NCBI GenBank assembly: GCA_017506865.1
Contig: JAFCMP010000212.1
Coordinates: 806,001-870,000, forward strand
Length of the DNA stretch: 64,000 bases
Origin: Tribonema minus
Taxonomy: Eukaryota; Sar; Xanthophyceae; Tribonematales; Tribonemataceae
Reading direction: 5' to 3'
A program made the position numbers and the translations under genes. Under the pieces are notes generated by a model. It was not told the origin of the DNA. It saw only the letters and a program-made list of their open reading frames with translations, and made no database searches. Below are positions 36,001 through 40,541 of the stretch, one piece after another; the stretch's first letter is position 1, and every line of letters begins with the position of its first letter.

Positions 36001-36770
36001 TGCAATCGGCGCTGGTGACAGCGCTGCAGGCGCTCTACGACGACGCCCTCGCAGCAACTTCAACAGTAACTTCAACTTCACCCTCATCGCCGCAATCGTC
36101 CAACGCCGCCGCCGTCAACGCCAGCCTCATCTCTAGCCTCCTGGACATGACAGTGGATGAAGTGGATAACATTGTGGGTGCGGAGCGGGCGCAGGAGCGC
36201 GCAGCGTTTGCGGCGCACGCTAGGGCCGCTGCGGAGGCCGGCGACGCAGCGCTGCTCAGCGCCGTCCTGTACGCGCTGCGCGACGTGCAGCACGCCGCCG
36301 CTGCCGCCGTATCACAGCCGCAGCAGCAGCGGCAGCAGCAGCAGCAGCAGGGTTTGTCGCCGATGCCGGCGACAGCTCCCCAATCGCCGGACAACAGAGA
36401 GGCTGAACGTGCGTCATTCGAGCAGCAGCAGCAGCAGTGGCCGCGGCAGCAGGATTCCCTACTGCAGTCGCCGAACCCGCTGCAGCGCTCCCCCGTGCAG
36501 TCACCACCGCAGCGGCGGAGGCACGCAGACATGCAGTCACCACGGTTGCAGCAGCCGCCGCCTTACCCACTGCCGCATTCCCCCATCAGTGCGCGCATGT
36601 CTCAAGTGTCCTCCTTTGCCTCATTTGATGATGACGGCAGTGACGTTGACATTGACGCAGTGGGCGACTTTGATCCAGACACAGAGCCACCGCTTGTGTC
36701 CGTGCCACCAGGAAAAGGCGGTATGGGGGGGTGGTTCGAGGTCGAAGGGCAGGTTTTAGACGACTCGTGA
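1..36770 (+). CDS. Giant multi-exon gene for a long coiled-coil protein (3' part, about 38 exons)
   Basis: I do not recognise this gene. Exons E1-E38 are listed separately. They are short (48-356 nt, last one 858 nt), GC-rich, start after a pyrimidine-rich tract plus AG and end at GT. Spliced in order they give about 1,950 codons. The product is dominated by heptad-like Ala/Leu/Glu/Gln/Arg segments broken by Gly/Pro/Thr linkers (E11, E18, parts of E12 and E23), and ends in a Q/P/SP-rich tail. No catalytic domain, membrane segment or signal peptide is visible. Junction phases match everywhere except E5 to E6, where a small exon is probably missing; the E15 end is ambiguous and E26-E27 are weak. 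The 5' end is outside the window, as position 1 is already intronic. A structural role (basal body, centrosome, Golgi or nuclear scaffold) would fit a long coiled coil, but that is inference only. Many introns contain duplicated exon edges. Confidence 0.8.
156..419 (+). CDS. Large gene exon E1
   Basis: Phase 0 in, 0 out. It opens with a strong coil, VDLLSAREEIEALRAALADL, passes through a His/Gln/Ser-rich loop and ends LRSLLDERESQ. The acceptor follows a T/C-rich tract and the donor reads CAG/GTATGG. Upstream bases 1-155 are intron. Confidence 0.75.
1527..1611 (+). CDS. Large gene exon E2
   Basis: Phase 0 in, 1 out. Reads VRVLTASVEALQGTTTCSAA and a short acidic end. The acceptor is TTACAG and the donor GAAG/GTATCT. 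The final G makes a Gly codon with the first two bases of E3. Confidence 0.6.
2392..2471 (+). CDS. Large gene exon E3
   Basis: Phase 1 in, 0 out. Reads LESGLAVLSRLGAQGMLKHC followed by IGLTIQ. Acceptor GCATGCAG, donor CAG/GTGAGG. The phase fit with E2 and E4 supports it. Confidence 0.6.
2741..2852 (+). repeat. Perfect 56-bp tandem duplication
   Basis: Two identical 56-bp units, starting GCTACCAATGTTGCG, abut in the E3-E4 intron. The lack of differences suggests a very recent event. Confidence 0.9.
2939..2957 (+). repeat. Short telomere-like CCCTAA array
   Basis: Nearly three units directly upstream of the E4 acceptor. Confidence 0.8.
2978..3076 (+). CDS. Large gene exon E4
   Basis: Phase 0 in and out. 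Reads VTSLHGRLGLSERREQASAA and a coil end LEHLQTDKLTTE. Its acceptor CCCCACAG lies about 20 bases after a short CCCTAA array. Confidence 0.7.
4074..4097 (+). repeat. Poly-G run
   Basis: A run of more than 20 G, interrupted once near its start, in the E4-E5 intron. On the minus strand it creates polyproline in spurious frames. Confidence 0.9.
4393..4560 (+). CDS. Large gene exon E5
   Basis: Phase 0 in and out. A clear coil, RRLQATLSSLKAEQSTKERA, continuing with ENRRLRLSLAQAHKNC. The donor is TGC/GTAAGG. The last 65 or so bases and the donor are repeated twice, in decayed form, in the following intron. The next confident exon (E6) needs incoming phase 2, so one exon between them is probably missed. 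Confidence 0.75.
4491..5290 (+). repeat. Three-copy tandem duplication spanning the E5 donor
   Basis: Units of about 312-320 bp start at about 4491, 4803 and 5122. Each holds the last 65 or so bases of E5, the donor position and intron sequence (motif GGTAGTGTTGAG). Copy 2 and copy 3 have altered donors; copy 3 also has an in-frame TGA. Confidence 0.85.
5961..6028 (+). repeat. Short direct repeat
   Basis: A 26-bp sequence starting ACGCATCCCGAAATATTC occurs twice 42 bases apart, just upstream of the E6 acceptor. Confidence 0.8.
6068..6185 (+). CDS. Large gene exon E6
   Basis: Best read with incoming phase 2 and outgoing 0: ETERAAKAVAEASTWEATAR, then RERHARDMTTAMKDANQ. Acceptor CATGCAG, donor CAG/GTCAGG. 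Its entry phase does not match E5, although its exit phase matches E7. Confidence 0.65.
6357..6383 (+). repeat. Short telomere-like CCTAAC array
   Basis: About four units with one substitution, in the E6-E7 intron. Confidence 0.8.
6847..6963 (+). CDS. Large gene exon E7, with a LINE tail at its donor
   Basis: Phase 0 in and out. Reads RVQEALERAFATHNDSSSAM and ends WTRDSSNAQ. The donor CTCAG/GTAC lies inside a 12-bp sequence duplicated by insertion of a LINE 3' tail directly downstream. The frame stays open through the tail to a second copy of the donor at 7120/7121, but use of that copy would give phase 1, which does not fit E8. Confidence 0.75.
6956..6967 (+). repeat. Target-site duplication, left copy, holding the E7 donor
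   Basis: ACGCTCAGGTAC; contains the exon end CTCAG and the donor GTAC. Confidence 0.9.
6968..7112 (-). mobile_element. 5'-truncated LINE tail inserted at the E7 splice donor
   Basis: About 145 bp closely matching the 3' end of the LINE at 45722-53350, in the same (minus) orientation. It has the end of the ORF up to TAG and the 3' UTR with GCATAGGCAACCCGGCCTCC. It is bounded by a perfect 12-bp direct repeat (ACGCTCAGGTAC), as expected for target-primed insertion. Confidence 0.9.
7113..7124 (+). repeat. Target-site duplication, right copy, a second donor
   Basis: Identical ACGCTCAGGTAC on the far side of the LINE tail; it recreates CAG/GTAC at 7120/7121. Confidence 0.9.
7924..8185 (+). CDS. 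Large gene exon E8
   Basis: Phase 0 in, 1 out. Basic start SSRGKSGLPRRAVHTFQTIA, then a long coil with AEIARLAGVLEVTQRVRAAA and an Ala/Gly end. Acceptor TTTGCAG, donor GAAG/GTGCGT. Confidence 0.75.
8914..8991 (+). CDS. Large gene exon E9
   Basis: Phase 1 in, 1 out. Reads ASLLYLEERVQTLAQDLLDA, then AAARA. The donor GCAG/GTAGGG is followed by four more copies of the exon edge plus donor in tandem. Confidence 0.7.
8970..9310 (+). repeat. Five-copy array spanning the E9 donor
   Basis: Units of about 65-70 bp each contain a version of GCTGCAAGAGCAG followed by GT (GG in one copy) and TGATGAATGTGGTGTTG-like sequence. The first copy is the real exon edge. Confidence 0.85.
9580..10145 (+). repeat. 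Two-copy duplication spanning the E10 acceptor
   Basis: Intron sequence from about 9580 (CACATCATGGTCGCA) and the acceptor plus the first 50 or so bases of E10 (GCCGAAGTCAAGGCTGCCCA) occur twice. The first copy also contains about 220 bases absent from the second. Confidence 0.8.
10094..10260 (+). CDS. Large gene exon E10
   Basis: Phase 1 in, 0 out. Reads AEVKAAQALERANATQAAAR and an Ala-rich coil ending SDTDLRK. The acceptor and the first 50 or so bases have an upstream duplicate copy near 9928-9980. Confidence 0.75.
10765..10987 (+). CDS. Large gene exon E11, Thr-Pro-rich linker
   Basis: Phase 0 in, 1 out. Starts NIESWWECEFAPLLGG and then becomes a low-complexity linker with many Thr-Pro pairs (PTPLFGGERTPNVGTP, TPGTTP). 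An alternative acceptor 12 bases upstream (10752) is in frame. No coiled coil here; it separates two coil blocks and could carry proline-directed phosphorylation sites. Confidence 0.65.
11741..12530 (+). repeat. Three-copy duplication spanning the E12 acceptor
   Basis: The blocks share CAGCAGCAAAGCGCAGACTA and end with a version of the acceptor AACAG plus the first 45 or so bases of E12 (GGACAGCCAATG-like). The third copy is the real acceptor. The spacing is irregular because of internal length changes. Confidence 0.8.
12478..12833 (+). CDS. Large gene exon E12, with a polyglutamine run
   Basis: Phase 1 in, 0 out; the largest internal exon. It contains a coil with HEGRLDRAIRARDTAAAHAR, a CAG-encoded run of eight or so Gln near 12661-12684, a Gly/Ser linker and a final coil EALAAETARLRQQLSTAQ. 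Donor CAG/GTAAGT is near-consensus. The acceptor and first bases are duplicated twice upstream. Confidence 0.8.
13224..13405 (+). CDS. Large gene exon E13
   Basis: Phase 0 in, 2 out. Reads LARARQQMQGQLTSMGAQAA and then RARETLADRLSGVRQELGR. Its last 45 bases with the donor GCAG/GTTTGT head a seven-copy tandem array in the intron. Confidence 0.75.
13360..14310 (+). repeat. Seven-copy array spanning the E13 donor
   Basis: The exon end GGCAAGAACTGGGACGCAG with GTYTGT recurs, diverged, near 13395, 13488, 13655, 13755, 13972, 14120 and 14272. Most copies keep a GT right after CAG. The spacing varies from about 95 to 215 bases. Confidence 0.85.
14818..14884 (+). CDS. Large gene exon E14
   Basis: Phase 2 in, 0 out. 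The first G completes an Arg codon from E13; then CSAQLGEVKETLAEERLRFT and RE. Acceptor TGCAG, donor GAG/GTGAGA. Confidence 0.7.
15655..16012 (+). repeat. Two-copy duplication of E15 with its upstream intron
   Basis: CATGCCTCACCTCC-like sequence, a GGCGGT-GCGGCTT block and the exon body GTGGCGGCCCAGACGGCTGA occur twice. In the first copy the acceptor CTCAG is CTCGG. Confidence 0.8.
15924..15985 (+). CDS. Large gene exon E15 (3' end uncertain)
   Basis: Phase 0 in. Reads VAAQTAETMRLRAEITQLKL. Ending at CTCAG/GTTGCA gives phase 2, which fits E16 exactly. A better-looking donor at 16023/16024 would add a Pro/Ala tail but gives phase 1, which does not fit. An upstream duplicate (15715-15790) has lost its AG acceptor. 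Confidence 0.6.
16152..16652. mobile_element. Non-autonomous hAT-type MITE (501 bp)
   Basis: Terminal inverted repeats of 16 bp (TAGAGTTCCGAGCCGG) are perfect. Flanks TGCAAATG (16144-16151) and TGTAAATG (16653-16660) form an 8-bp target duplication with one mismatch, as in hAT elements. Both ends are packed with AGACGG/CCGTCT motifs, which resemble subterminal transposase sites. No transposase frame is present. It lies in the E15-E16 intron. Confidence 0.85.
17600..17965 (+). repeat. Two-copy duplication spanning the E16 acceptor
   Basis: CTAGCTTCATGTGCTC and CATAGCTTCATGTGCTC, each followed by an acceptor and GGCTGCAGCGG, lie about 185 bases apart. Upstream intron sequence (CAAGCGGCCAATTAGC / CAAGCGGCTAATCAAC) is duplicated as well. 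Confidence 0.75.
17939..18008 (+). CDS. Large gene exon E16
   Basis: Phase 2 in, 0 out. Reads LQRVAADLAEQLRVEQRGRR then DAE. Acceptor ATACGCAG, donor GAG/GTAGGT. The acceptor region is duplicated 180-190 bases upstream. Confidence 0.65.
18270..18299 (+). repeat. Telomere-like array with an inverted junction
   Basis: Three GGTTAG units meet AACCCTAAC head to head in the E16-E17 intron. Confidence 0.8.
18837..18975 (+). CDS. Large gene exon E17
   Basis: Phase 0 in, 1 out. A regular coil: AECDRLATECAKLKSQLRGL, then QALDHLQKQLEKCDSC. Donor TCAG/GTAATA. Confidence 0.75.
19436..19554 (+). CDS. Large gene exon E18, Gly/Pro linker
   Basis: Phase 1 in, 0 out. Non-coil linker GVNDTGANAGAAAVGYVLGD, then a Pro-rich stretch and PLAKALVEAK. 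Acceptor TTGCAG, donor AAG/GTGAGT. Confidence 0.65.
20000..20745 (+). repeat. Duplications on both sides of E19
   Basis: Acceptor side: GTCAGTCGTCAGCAA-like sequence and ATGACATGC through the acceptor occur twice (20020-20110, 20190-20285). Donor side: GATGCTGGCCAGACGCGATC-like sequence through GCGGAG/GTA, plus CGTGAGAGCAGGTGC, occur twice (20335-20443, 20613-20725). Confidence 0.8.
20270..20368 (+). CDS. Large gene exon E19
   Basis: Phase 0 in and out. Arg-rich coil VAMADLDRRLRATAAGETRV, then RRMLARRDRRIAE. Both edges have tandem duplicates in the flanking introns: the acceptor side near 20000-20110 and the donor side near 20605-20660. Confidence 0.75.
20992..21058 (+). CDS. Large gene exon E20
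   Basis: Phase 0 in, 1 out. Reads LKALLRATRPRAGASLSSGV then GA. Acceptor CTGCAG after a T/C tract, donor GCAG/GTGCGT. Confidence 0.55.
21730..22055 (+). repeat. Two to three copies spanning the E21 acceptor
   Basis: GCCGCTGCGGGTGCCCTG and GACCAAGTGATCTGGA occur twice. The upstream copy reads TGCGACAACGCC where the real site has TTGCAG/CAGTGCC, so its acceptor is lost. A third, shorter copy begins near 21738. Confidence 0.75.
22017..22211 (+). CDS. Large gene exon E21
   Basis: Phase 1 in, 1 out. Reads through SDQTAIIHSLELQLAEAVAG, then a G-run and a non-coil end. A second frame entered at the G-run would instead give coil-like RQLHEITAMLKIR but ends in TAG at the donor. The phase-consistent frame is the one reported. 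An intronic copy upstream has lost the acceptor. Confidence 0.6.
   Translation, partial: QCLLPDQVIWRPSIPRFPLQSCGRGSPIRQPSSTASSCSWLRRLLEEGGSARQLHEITAMLKIR
22650..22806 (+). CDS. Large gene exon E22
   Basis: Phase 1 in, 2 out. Starts GGCPVCAALREQLRDAEARR, continues as a charged coil and ends AAAEREAA plus a split Arg codon. CPVC is a single CxxC pair. About 110 bases of the exon plus the donor are repeated downstream (22859-22966) in an open frame but without an acceptor. Confidence 0.75.
22690..22995 (+). repeat. Two-copy duplication of the E22 3' half with donor
   Basis: Units of about 165 bp. The second copy (22859-22966) keeps an open frame and GCTGCCAG/GT but has no acceptor. Confidence 0.85.
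22984..23120 (+). repeat. Two-copy 70-bp tandem repeat
   Basis: AATGTCAGAA and ATCAGTGCCAGTGCT blocks repeat with a period of about 70 bases. A further fragment (TATCAGTGCCAGTGCTTGTG) lies near 23503, on the far side of a MITE. Confidence 0.75.
23243..23475. mobile_element. Non-autonomous hAT-type MITE (233 bp)
   Basis: Terminal inverted repeats TAGGGTTGCCAAAAC are perfect over 15 bp. The 8-bp target duplication CATACGAA is perfect (23235-23242 and 23476-23483). It is too short to encode transposase. It lies in the E22-E23 intron and splits a local tandem repeat. Confidence 0.9.
24085..24302 (+). CDS. Large gene exon E23
   Basis: Phase 2 in, 1 out. Coil LAAMQAAQAERDALQSDKLK, then LRGELLKLKHTQSDIKQ, followed by a polar Gln/His/Gly linker. 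Donor ACAG/GTACTT. Confidence 0.7.
24343..24478 (+). repeat. 140-bp intronic repeat, copy 1
   Basis: Most diverged of four same-orientation copies. Its plus frame reads MVALFDSWPMTAAAATTFIV and then LYDLLIRF. Confidence 0.85.
24865..25049 (+). CDS. Large gene exon E24
   Basis: Phase 1 in, 0 out. One of the best coils in the gene: AAEIARLASRVEDLSQELAE, then TRTIAELERQSQDSRAAH. Acceptor CTGCAG, donor CAG/GTGGGC. Confidence 0.8.
25717..25794 (+). CDS. Large gene exon E25
   Basis: Phase 0 in and out. Coil ELETAQKASIAALSDALRQA, then KARAAK. Acceptor ATCCAG, donor AAG/GTACAT. Confidence 0.7.
26356..26397 (+). repeat. Degenerate GGTTAG array
   Basis: Interrupted GGGTTA units in the E25-E26 intron. 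Confidence 0.75.
26724..26791 (+). CDS. Large gene exon E26 (weak)
   Basis: Placed because phase 0 in and 2 out links E25 to E27. Reads RKGAALPSRQQPSGATTASS; not a coil. Other frames are also open. Acceptor GCCAG, donor CAAG/GTATGG. Confidence 0.35.
27264..27286 (+). repeat. Telomere-like CTAACC array
   Basis: Nearly four perfect units in the E26-E27 intron. Confidence 0.85.
27458..27590 (+). CDS. Large gene exon E27 (3' end uncertain)
   Basis: Phase 2 in. Polar start, then coil HQELMGLLAASDAERLQASR. Ending at TTG/GTCTCC gives phase 0, which fits E28. Acceptor GTGCAG. Confidence 0.45.
27986..28137 (+). CDS. Large gene exon E28
   Basis: Phase 0 in, 2 out. Coil VKADLDSARYQAKSLSAQLA then AAERHSHAATAV and a polar end. 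Acceptor GACAG, donor CACAG/GTACTG. Confidence 0.7.
28857..28965 (+). CDS. Large gene exon E29
   Basis: Phase 2 in, 0 out. Reads SGGDTSLMASLVLQRAKALA, then EEEIARLHAVAEDRE. Another acceptor six bases upstream (28850) is in frame. Confidence 0.7.
29467..29604 (+). CDS. Large gene exon E30
   Basis: Phase 0 in and out. Coil ETRLQVEHELSALRLKFARG, short linker, coil LLEQLAEMRRSAKAE. Acceptor CTCAG, donor GAG/GTGCGT. Confidence 0.75.
29940..30083 (+). repeat. 140-bp intronic repeat, copy 2
   Basis: Plus frame ILFDSWPIAAAVATTVIGGR, then HLRLTIPCHPELYDLLIRF. It lies in the E30-E31 intron. Confidence 0.85.
30254..30303 (+). repeat. Telomere-like GGGTTA array, longest in the window
   Basis: About eight units with one GGGCTA variant in the E30-E31 intron. 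Confidence 0.9.
30555..30686 (+). CDS. Large gene exon E31
   Basis: Phase 0 in and out. Coil ATKLRSQLAAASAALKAKPT, then ALVQEVDQARAALAGARAE. The last bases plus donor GAG/GTCAGC are repeated about three times in the following intron. Confidence 0.8.
30665..30995 (+). repeat. Three- to four-copy array spanning the E31 donor
   Basis: TGGTGCTCGAGCTGAGGTC and ATAGCTGCGGGTGCAT-like blocks repeat every 110-120 bases. The second copy keeps GAG/GTC; the third has lost the GT. Confidence 0.8.
31235..31365 (+). repeat. Two-copy duplication spanning the E32 acceptor
   Basis: CTTGCATGTGCAG/GTTGAA and CTTGCACGTGCAG/GTTGAA, each followed by GGGCACGCACCACAGCAG. Both keep a usable-looking acceptor. Confidence 0.85.
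31329..31466 (+). CDS. Large gene exon E32
   Basis: Phase 0 in and out. VERRARTTAVLRGAQLAEEA, then LKSRMQELELQLQQSQRDVQ. The acceptor and first 35 bases have a tandem copy just upstream (31240-31290). Confidence 0.8.
32120..32745 (+). repeat. Multi-copy array spanning the E33 acceptor
   Basis: Blocks with GATTACACCC, GGCGAACGTGCGTGGT and GTGCGCGCAGACCTCTCTGG recur near 32210, 32355-32420 and 32480-32540, and in diverged form at the real acceptor. Confidence 0.8.
32719..32901 (+). CDS. Large gene exon E33
   Basis: Phase 0 in and out. TSLVSDLKRKREELEASLAA, then EEATALKDKLKALTTERGRL. The acceptor region is repeated several times upstream; copies near 32410 and 32533 keep the AG. Confidence 0.8.
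33047..33213 (+). repeat. 140-bp intronic repeat, copy 3
   Basis: Plus frame MVALFDSWPIAAAAATTVIG, then LTTPCHQELYDLLI. Homology to copy 4 extends upstream to AGCTTGCACGCAGAAGTC. Confidence 0.85.
33442..33546 (+). CDS. Large gene exon E34
   Basis: Phase 0 in and out. VAELKASCGAEQQKAAESAA, then EQLRAKVKALEKK. Acceptor TGGCAG, donor AAG/GTAAGC. It is flanked on both sides by copies of the 140-bp intronic repeat. Confidence 0.8.
33601..33768 (+). repeat. 140-bp intronic repeat, copy 4
   Basis: Plus frame MMALFDSWPMTAAAATTVIG, then HLRLTIPCHLELYDYLIRF. A fifth fragment (GAGCTCTACAATCTTTTGAT) lies near 35251-35290. Confidence 0.85.
34338..34400 (+). CDS. Large gene exon E35
   Basis: Phase 0 in and out. 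VAGLMSDVSAKARHSATIEH then E. Acceptor CTGCAG, donor GAG/GTAAGG. Confidence 0.65.
34612..34659 (+). CDS. Large gene exon E36 (microexon-like)
   Basis: Phase 0 in and out: EKLTRPQQLHQCPRMQ, ending at CAA/GTGAAC. Another frame through this position is longer and acidic (SVPSDASEPSIDDFKRES) but needs incoming phase 2, so the assignment is tentative. Confidence 0.4.
34890..34949 (+). CDS. Large gene exon E37
   Basis: Phase 0 in and out: MAALNQEFLQHKAAVAAWQQ. Acceptor ACTGCAG, donor CAG/GTACGC. Confidence 0.65.
35758..35915 (+). repeat. Two-copy 77-bp repeat ending at the E38 acceptor
   Basis: GCGCACGGCATCATGTCCC and GCGCACGACATCATGTGCCC start the copies; both continue with a CCGTTCACGAC and CGCTCACTCA series. 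Confidence 0.8.
35913..36770 (+). CDS. Large gene terminal exon E38, with an SP-rich C-terminus
   Basis: Phase 0 in, ends at TGA (36768-36770). The first part is helical (LCQRATHAIAQKLSALQSAL; LLDMTVDEVDNIVGAERAQE), followed by Gln-rich runs and a tail with at least seven Ser-Pro sites (for example LQSPNPLQRSPVQSPPQRRR). The end is acidic, DDDGSDVDIDAVGDFDPDTE, with a final GWFEVEGQVLDDS. The SP cluster next to basic residues resembles cyclin- or MAP-kinase target regions (inference). AATAAA lies at 36775, very close to the stop. The acceptor region is tandemly duplicated upstream. Confidence 0.85.
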   Translation, partial: DAHASLQESDQEAGLCQRATHAIAQKLSALQSALVTALQALYDDALAATSTVTSTSPSSPQSSNAAAVNASLISSLLDMTVDEVDNIVGAERAQERAAFAAHARAAAEAGDAALLSAVLYALRDVQHAAAAAVSQPQQQRQQQQQQGLSPMPATAPQSPDNREAERASFEQQQQQWPRQQDSLLQSPNPLQRSPVQSPPQRRRHADMQSPRLQQPPPYPLPHSPISARMSQVSSFASFDDDGSDVDIDAVGDFDPDTEPPLVSVPPGKGGMGGWFEVEGQVLDDS

Positions 36771-39700
36771 TGCCAATAAACTGGGTTTGCGGCAATCGGT
36801 CCTTGTCTGCGTTGACAAGATCGACATGGACTGTTGAACGCAATCCAGTGGTTGCGTTTCACCTTGTGTGTCCGTGTGCACTGCCGCCACTTGAGTCAGA
36901 ACATGAAATGTGGTGTGGCCCATGTCACCCACCACTACTGTGAACGCAGTGTGTTGTGAGGGTACTGGTGAGCCCCTCAAAAGCCAACGTGTAGTGTGCG
37001 CTGCTATTATACTGCACTCTTCAGCTTGGCAAATGATTGCGCGTCGTCAGCATCATCGGTGGTTTTTGACCGTACAAAGTGTGCAGATGAAGCAGGTGTC
37101 GCATGCCTGCCTGTGGCACTCTTTGCCTAACAAGGTCACGTCGCGTGCGTTCTGCCCCTTGCAGCTTGGTGAAAACATACCTGAGTCCTTTGGATATGGC
37201 AATTCTGCAGCCCCAAGCGGAACAACAGTATACTTTACGTAAAGCACACCCTCATTTGCGCAGCAAGCGAGAATGACAAGACTTGTGTTGCAAGTACTAA
37301 GGGGCGGTGATGCACATGTCTGTCGGATTCGCCAGCGTAGGAGCTTGCATTTTTTATCGCAGCACCAAGACGGTGCTGCAGGCGTTAGCGCCTGTATAGC
37401 GCTTGCTGTGGTTCCCAACTCAGCACTAATTAGGCCGCAACCGCATGAGTGTGTCGTGTGTCTGCACAGAGTTGGGTCAGCAACCAACAGTGACACACTT
37501 GCAATTGTCAATGAACGTACCTTCACGACGGTGACTGCTTACCGCAGATTTTAGTGGACAGGCCTTTTGTGACTTGTGTAATGAGGAAGAACCATATGCA
37601 GAGTGCTGAATGTGCCTTTATGCACAGATTCAAAGAGACCATGGGAAGGGAGATCTAACCACACTGATCAAGAGACCTAAGCACACCAATAACCCAGAAT
37701 CAGCAGGCATGGCCACTCGCCTCTGGCCTCGCTGCTACAGGCGGTCGCAGAACTGATCACGACTGACATGCGGCTTCAAGCACGTGCAACGTGGGTGACG
37801 CAAGTAGTGCAGGGGCGGAATCTCAGGCTAAAAGTGGCGCACCTGCAACACTCGCTACTGTACATGGGTCGTTATGCCAAAGGGAAGCCTTCCGGCGTGC
37901 TATTGCACTTCGAGCAATGGCCATGTGCAGGTACTTAGGTTATGATGCTGTGATCTATCCAAGCAAATCAGCAAGCAAAGTAGCTTGGTGTTGCTGGGAA
38001 ACATGGTGACAGGGCTGCAACGGTGGTGTGAAGCGCGATTGATGGGCCCAGGAGTGATGCTGACAAGCGTGTGGTAAGCTGTCGTGCAGCTTGGTGCAGC
38101 TAGTTGAATTGAAGCTGTAAGATGTGTGCATCATGAAGGAAGGCGACAAATACTATAGAGCTCACTATCAGTCGATGCCCTATAGCAGCACAGCTCAAAC
38201 ATCAAACATCACATGCATGTCATAAACAAGCTCGCCACTTGCAGTCCGCTGAGCACGAGAAGGTGACGCAATGGTGGGCGAAACAATGGCACCGAAAACG
38301 ACATGGGTAAGAAAGATCTCAAGTCGTCAAGAGGGCAAGTACATTGATCGCATACAGGTTGGCTACTGCTCACAGGAATGGGTTGAAGATATCGTTCCAG
38401 CTAGGCACGAGGTCCCCCCTTCTCCCCAGAAGAATGATGGCAGGAATCAGGCCGAAACGCACTACTGGCTTGGCATACCTCCAGAACACGATAAGCTTGG
38501 TCTCCTCTTCCTCTGCCTTCGCCATCGCTCGCTCGCTGCTGGCGTGCCTTGCTCCTGGGTCAGACCTTGTCTGGGCTCTAGCCTTTGGTGAAACCCCGCG
38601 CTAACTCTCTGTGTGCTGCCTTGCGTGTGCCTGCTGCTTAAATGAGATGCCTTTTGTCGCTCCGCTGCACCCACACTAGAGACCGCACTAGCTCCAAGAG
38701 TGTCGCCACAGAAACCAGCACTTCAACAAAAAGTTGAAGAAGGGGTGACCTTCGGTTTCGACCTTCCGTGGGAGCAAAGACACTCAACATCTTAGAAGCG
38801 TCTGTATACATTGACTCGTTTCTAAGGATTGTGGATACTGTAAGCACGCTATTGCTGGGGCTTTCAAAAACGTTTTGCAGCCTCTCTTCTGCTTCTGCTT
38901 GGTCACAGCAACAAAGCTTGTGGAGAGTTGTTTCTTGACGTTTTCTGAAAACACAGCAGAGAGATGACAGCATATGCAGCGCACACAACACTTCAACAAA
39001 AACTCCAAGAAAGAAGAGGGCAAAAACCCCATTCAAAATAAAATCAAACAGTCCATGGAACTTGAAGCCATGTAGTTCCGATCTGGCATTTCTGTAGATA
39101 GTGGGGTGGCTGCGCTGACGCTTCATGAGTGTGACACAGACAAGTCGTGCAACATGATTGGACGTGATAATCTATCTCGCCTCCTGGCGCGTCACTGTCA
39201 TTTTATTGGATGCCTTTGCTACTCTCTTGTAGGGTGGCTTACCACCTACAGTAGTAACGCTTTGAACCAACATAGAAGTATTCTGCTACAGGCAGTATGG
39301 CAAACCTCGCTGGTTTGTACACAGCAAGAAGAGATGCGCACACTGCTGCTGCTGCCTCGCCCCCAAACGCTTGGCAGCAACTTGAATTTACACTCTTCAA
39401 CACTGTGACTGTGGCTCTGTCATGTATAAAAGTGGTTTGCCTCATGTGACGATTGAGCTCGCGTTAACTGTTTGTGTCCCAGCGTCAACATCAACTGGCA
39501 GGGCAGGACATTGATATTTAGTCTACATGCGGAGCTACGCACGCTCTATGTACCACCCGTTGCGCATCGCTGTGCAACCACCAGTGCTGTGCAATCCTTG
39601 TGTTGATGGAAAATGTGCTTTGAGCGGCGCCAAGACACGCAACGCTTCATTGCATTTTAACTAAAACCTACAAGCAAAGCGCAACATTCCCCCAGTACTT

Positions 39701-40541
39701 GCAGTGTGCCAGCTACCCTCTCTTCAAGTTGGGTGTGGAAGGTGGTCTGCTGCTGAACATGCTACCAGTATGGCAGTGCAGCACTGCTCAGCAATTGGTT
39801 GACCATTTGCCCTGCTGCTGAACATGAATGGCAGTGCAGCACAGCTTAGCAGTCATTTTGCCCTGCACATACAAAGCATGAAACAATGGTCTACTCATAT
39901 ACTTCAGCGACACACAGATGACCATCGAGTCGTTTGTCCTGTGGCTGCAGCTGGAAACGCTGCAGCGCTAGTGCATGGAGTGCGTTGAGAGAGGTGCAGC
40001 CAACGGCAGCAGCGGCGGGCGCGGCAACGAGCCTGCATGCGACCACCGATGATCATGGGAGCTGCGCCTGCTGCTCAACTACCGGATGAAGGCGAAGTGA
40101 CAGGTATGTATGTACAGTCATCACTCAACTCCTTATTCTGAAATGAGATTGAATGAGGTATGCAATTCCATCTACAAGCCATGCAGCTTGCGGCTTCCTC
40201 AATTGCAAGACAGCAGCAGCAGAAGACGCAAGCACTGAGCGCCAACCTTTCAGCTGAAGTTGAATTGTGCAGCCAGCTCTGACGGTTTGCATTTTTGACA
40301 TGTGTGCACGCCCTGCTGCGGCATCCAAGGCAAAGTGGTGACGCGCCCCAGAAAGAAGCACTCTCAAGTAAGTACTCTACACAACTCGAGGATCTGCTGC
40401 CAGTGCGATTGAGACAATAACGCAAAGGCTGGGTGGGCAGAAGCTCCTGCGAGAGGCATGTATGAAGTTATAAATGTATACACGACTCAATCAGATCCAG
40501 TGTACTACTAGAGCTGGAGTGGCCGCCAGATAATTGGCATG
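36771..40541. other. Intergenic region, no confident gene
   Basis: It holds the 3' flank of the large gene and several open frames I could not support. A stretch open on plus at about 37740-37935 (AVAELITTDMRLQARATWV) follows a possible acceptor and might be an exon. A minus frame at 38638-39126 has hydrophobic stretches and two FVEVL motifs. A tandem duplication of about 65 bp (CTGCTGCTGAACATG, GGCAGTGCAGCAC) lies at 39750-39862. Confidence 0.5.

Noticed and set aside
37053-37526. 157-residue minus-strand frame
   Set aside because: No family signature, an overlapping open frame on plus, no splice or start context; best seen as chance.
38638-39126. 162-residue minus-strand frame with hydrophobic stretches
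   Set aside because: Low complexity with an internal repeat of LFVEVL-like sequence and no recognisable family; kept only as a note in the intergenic entry.
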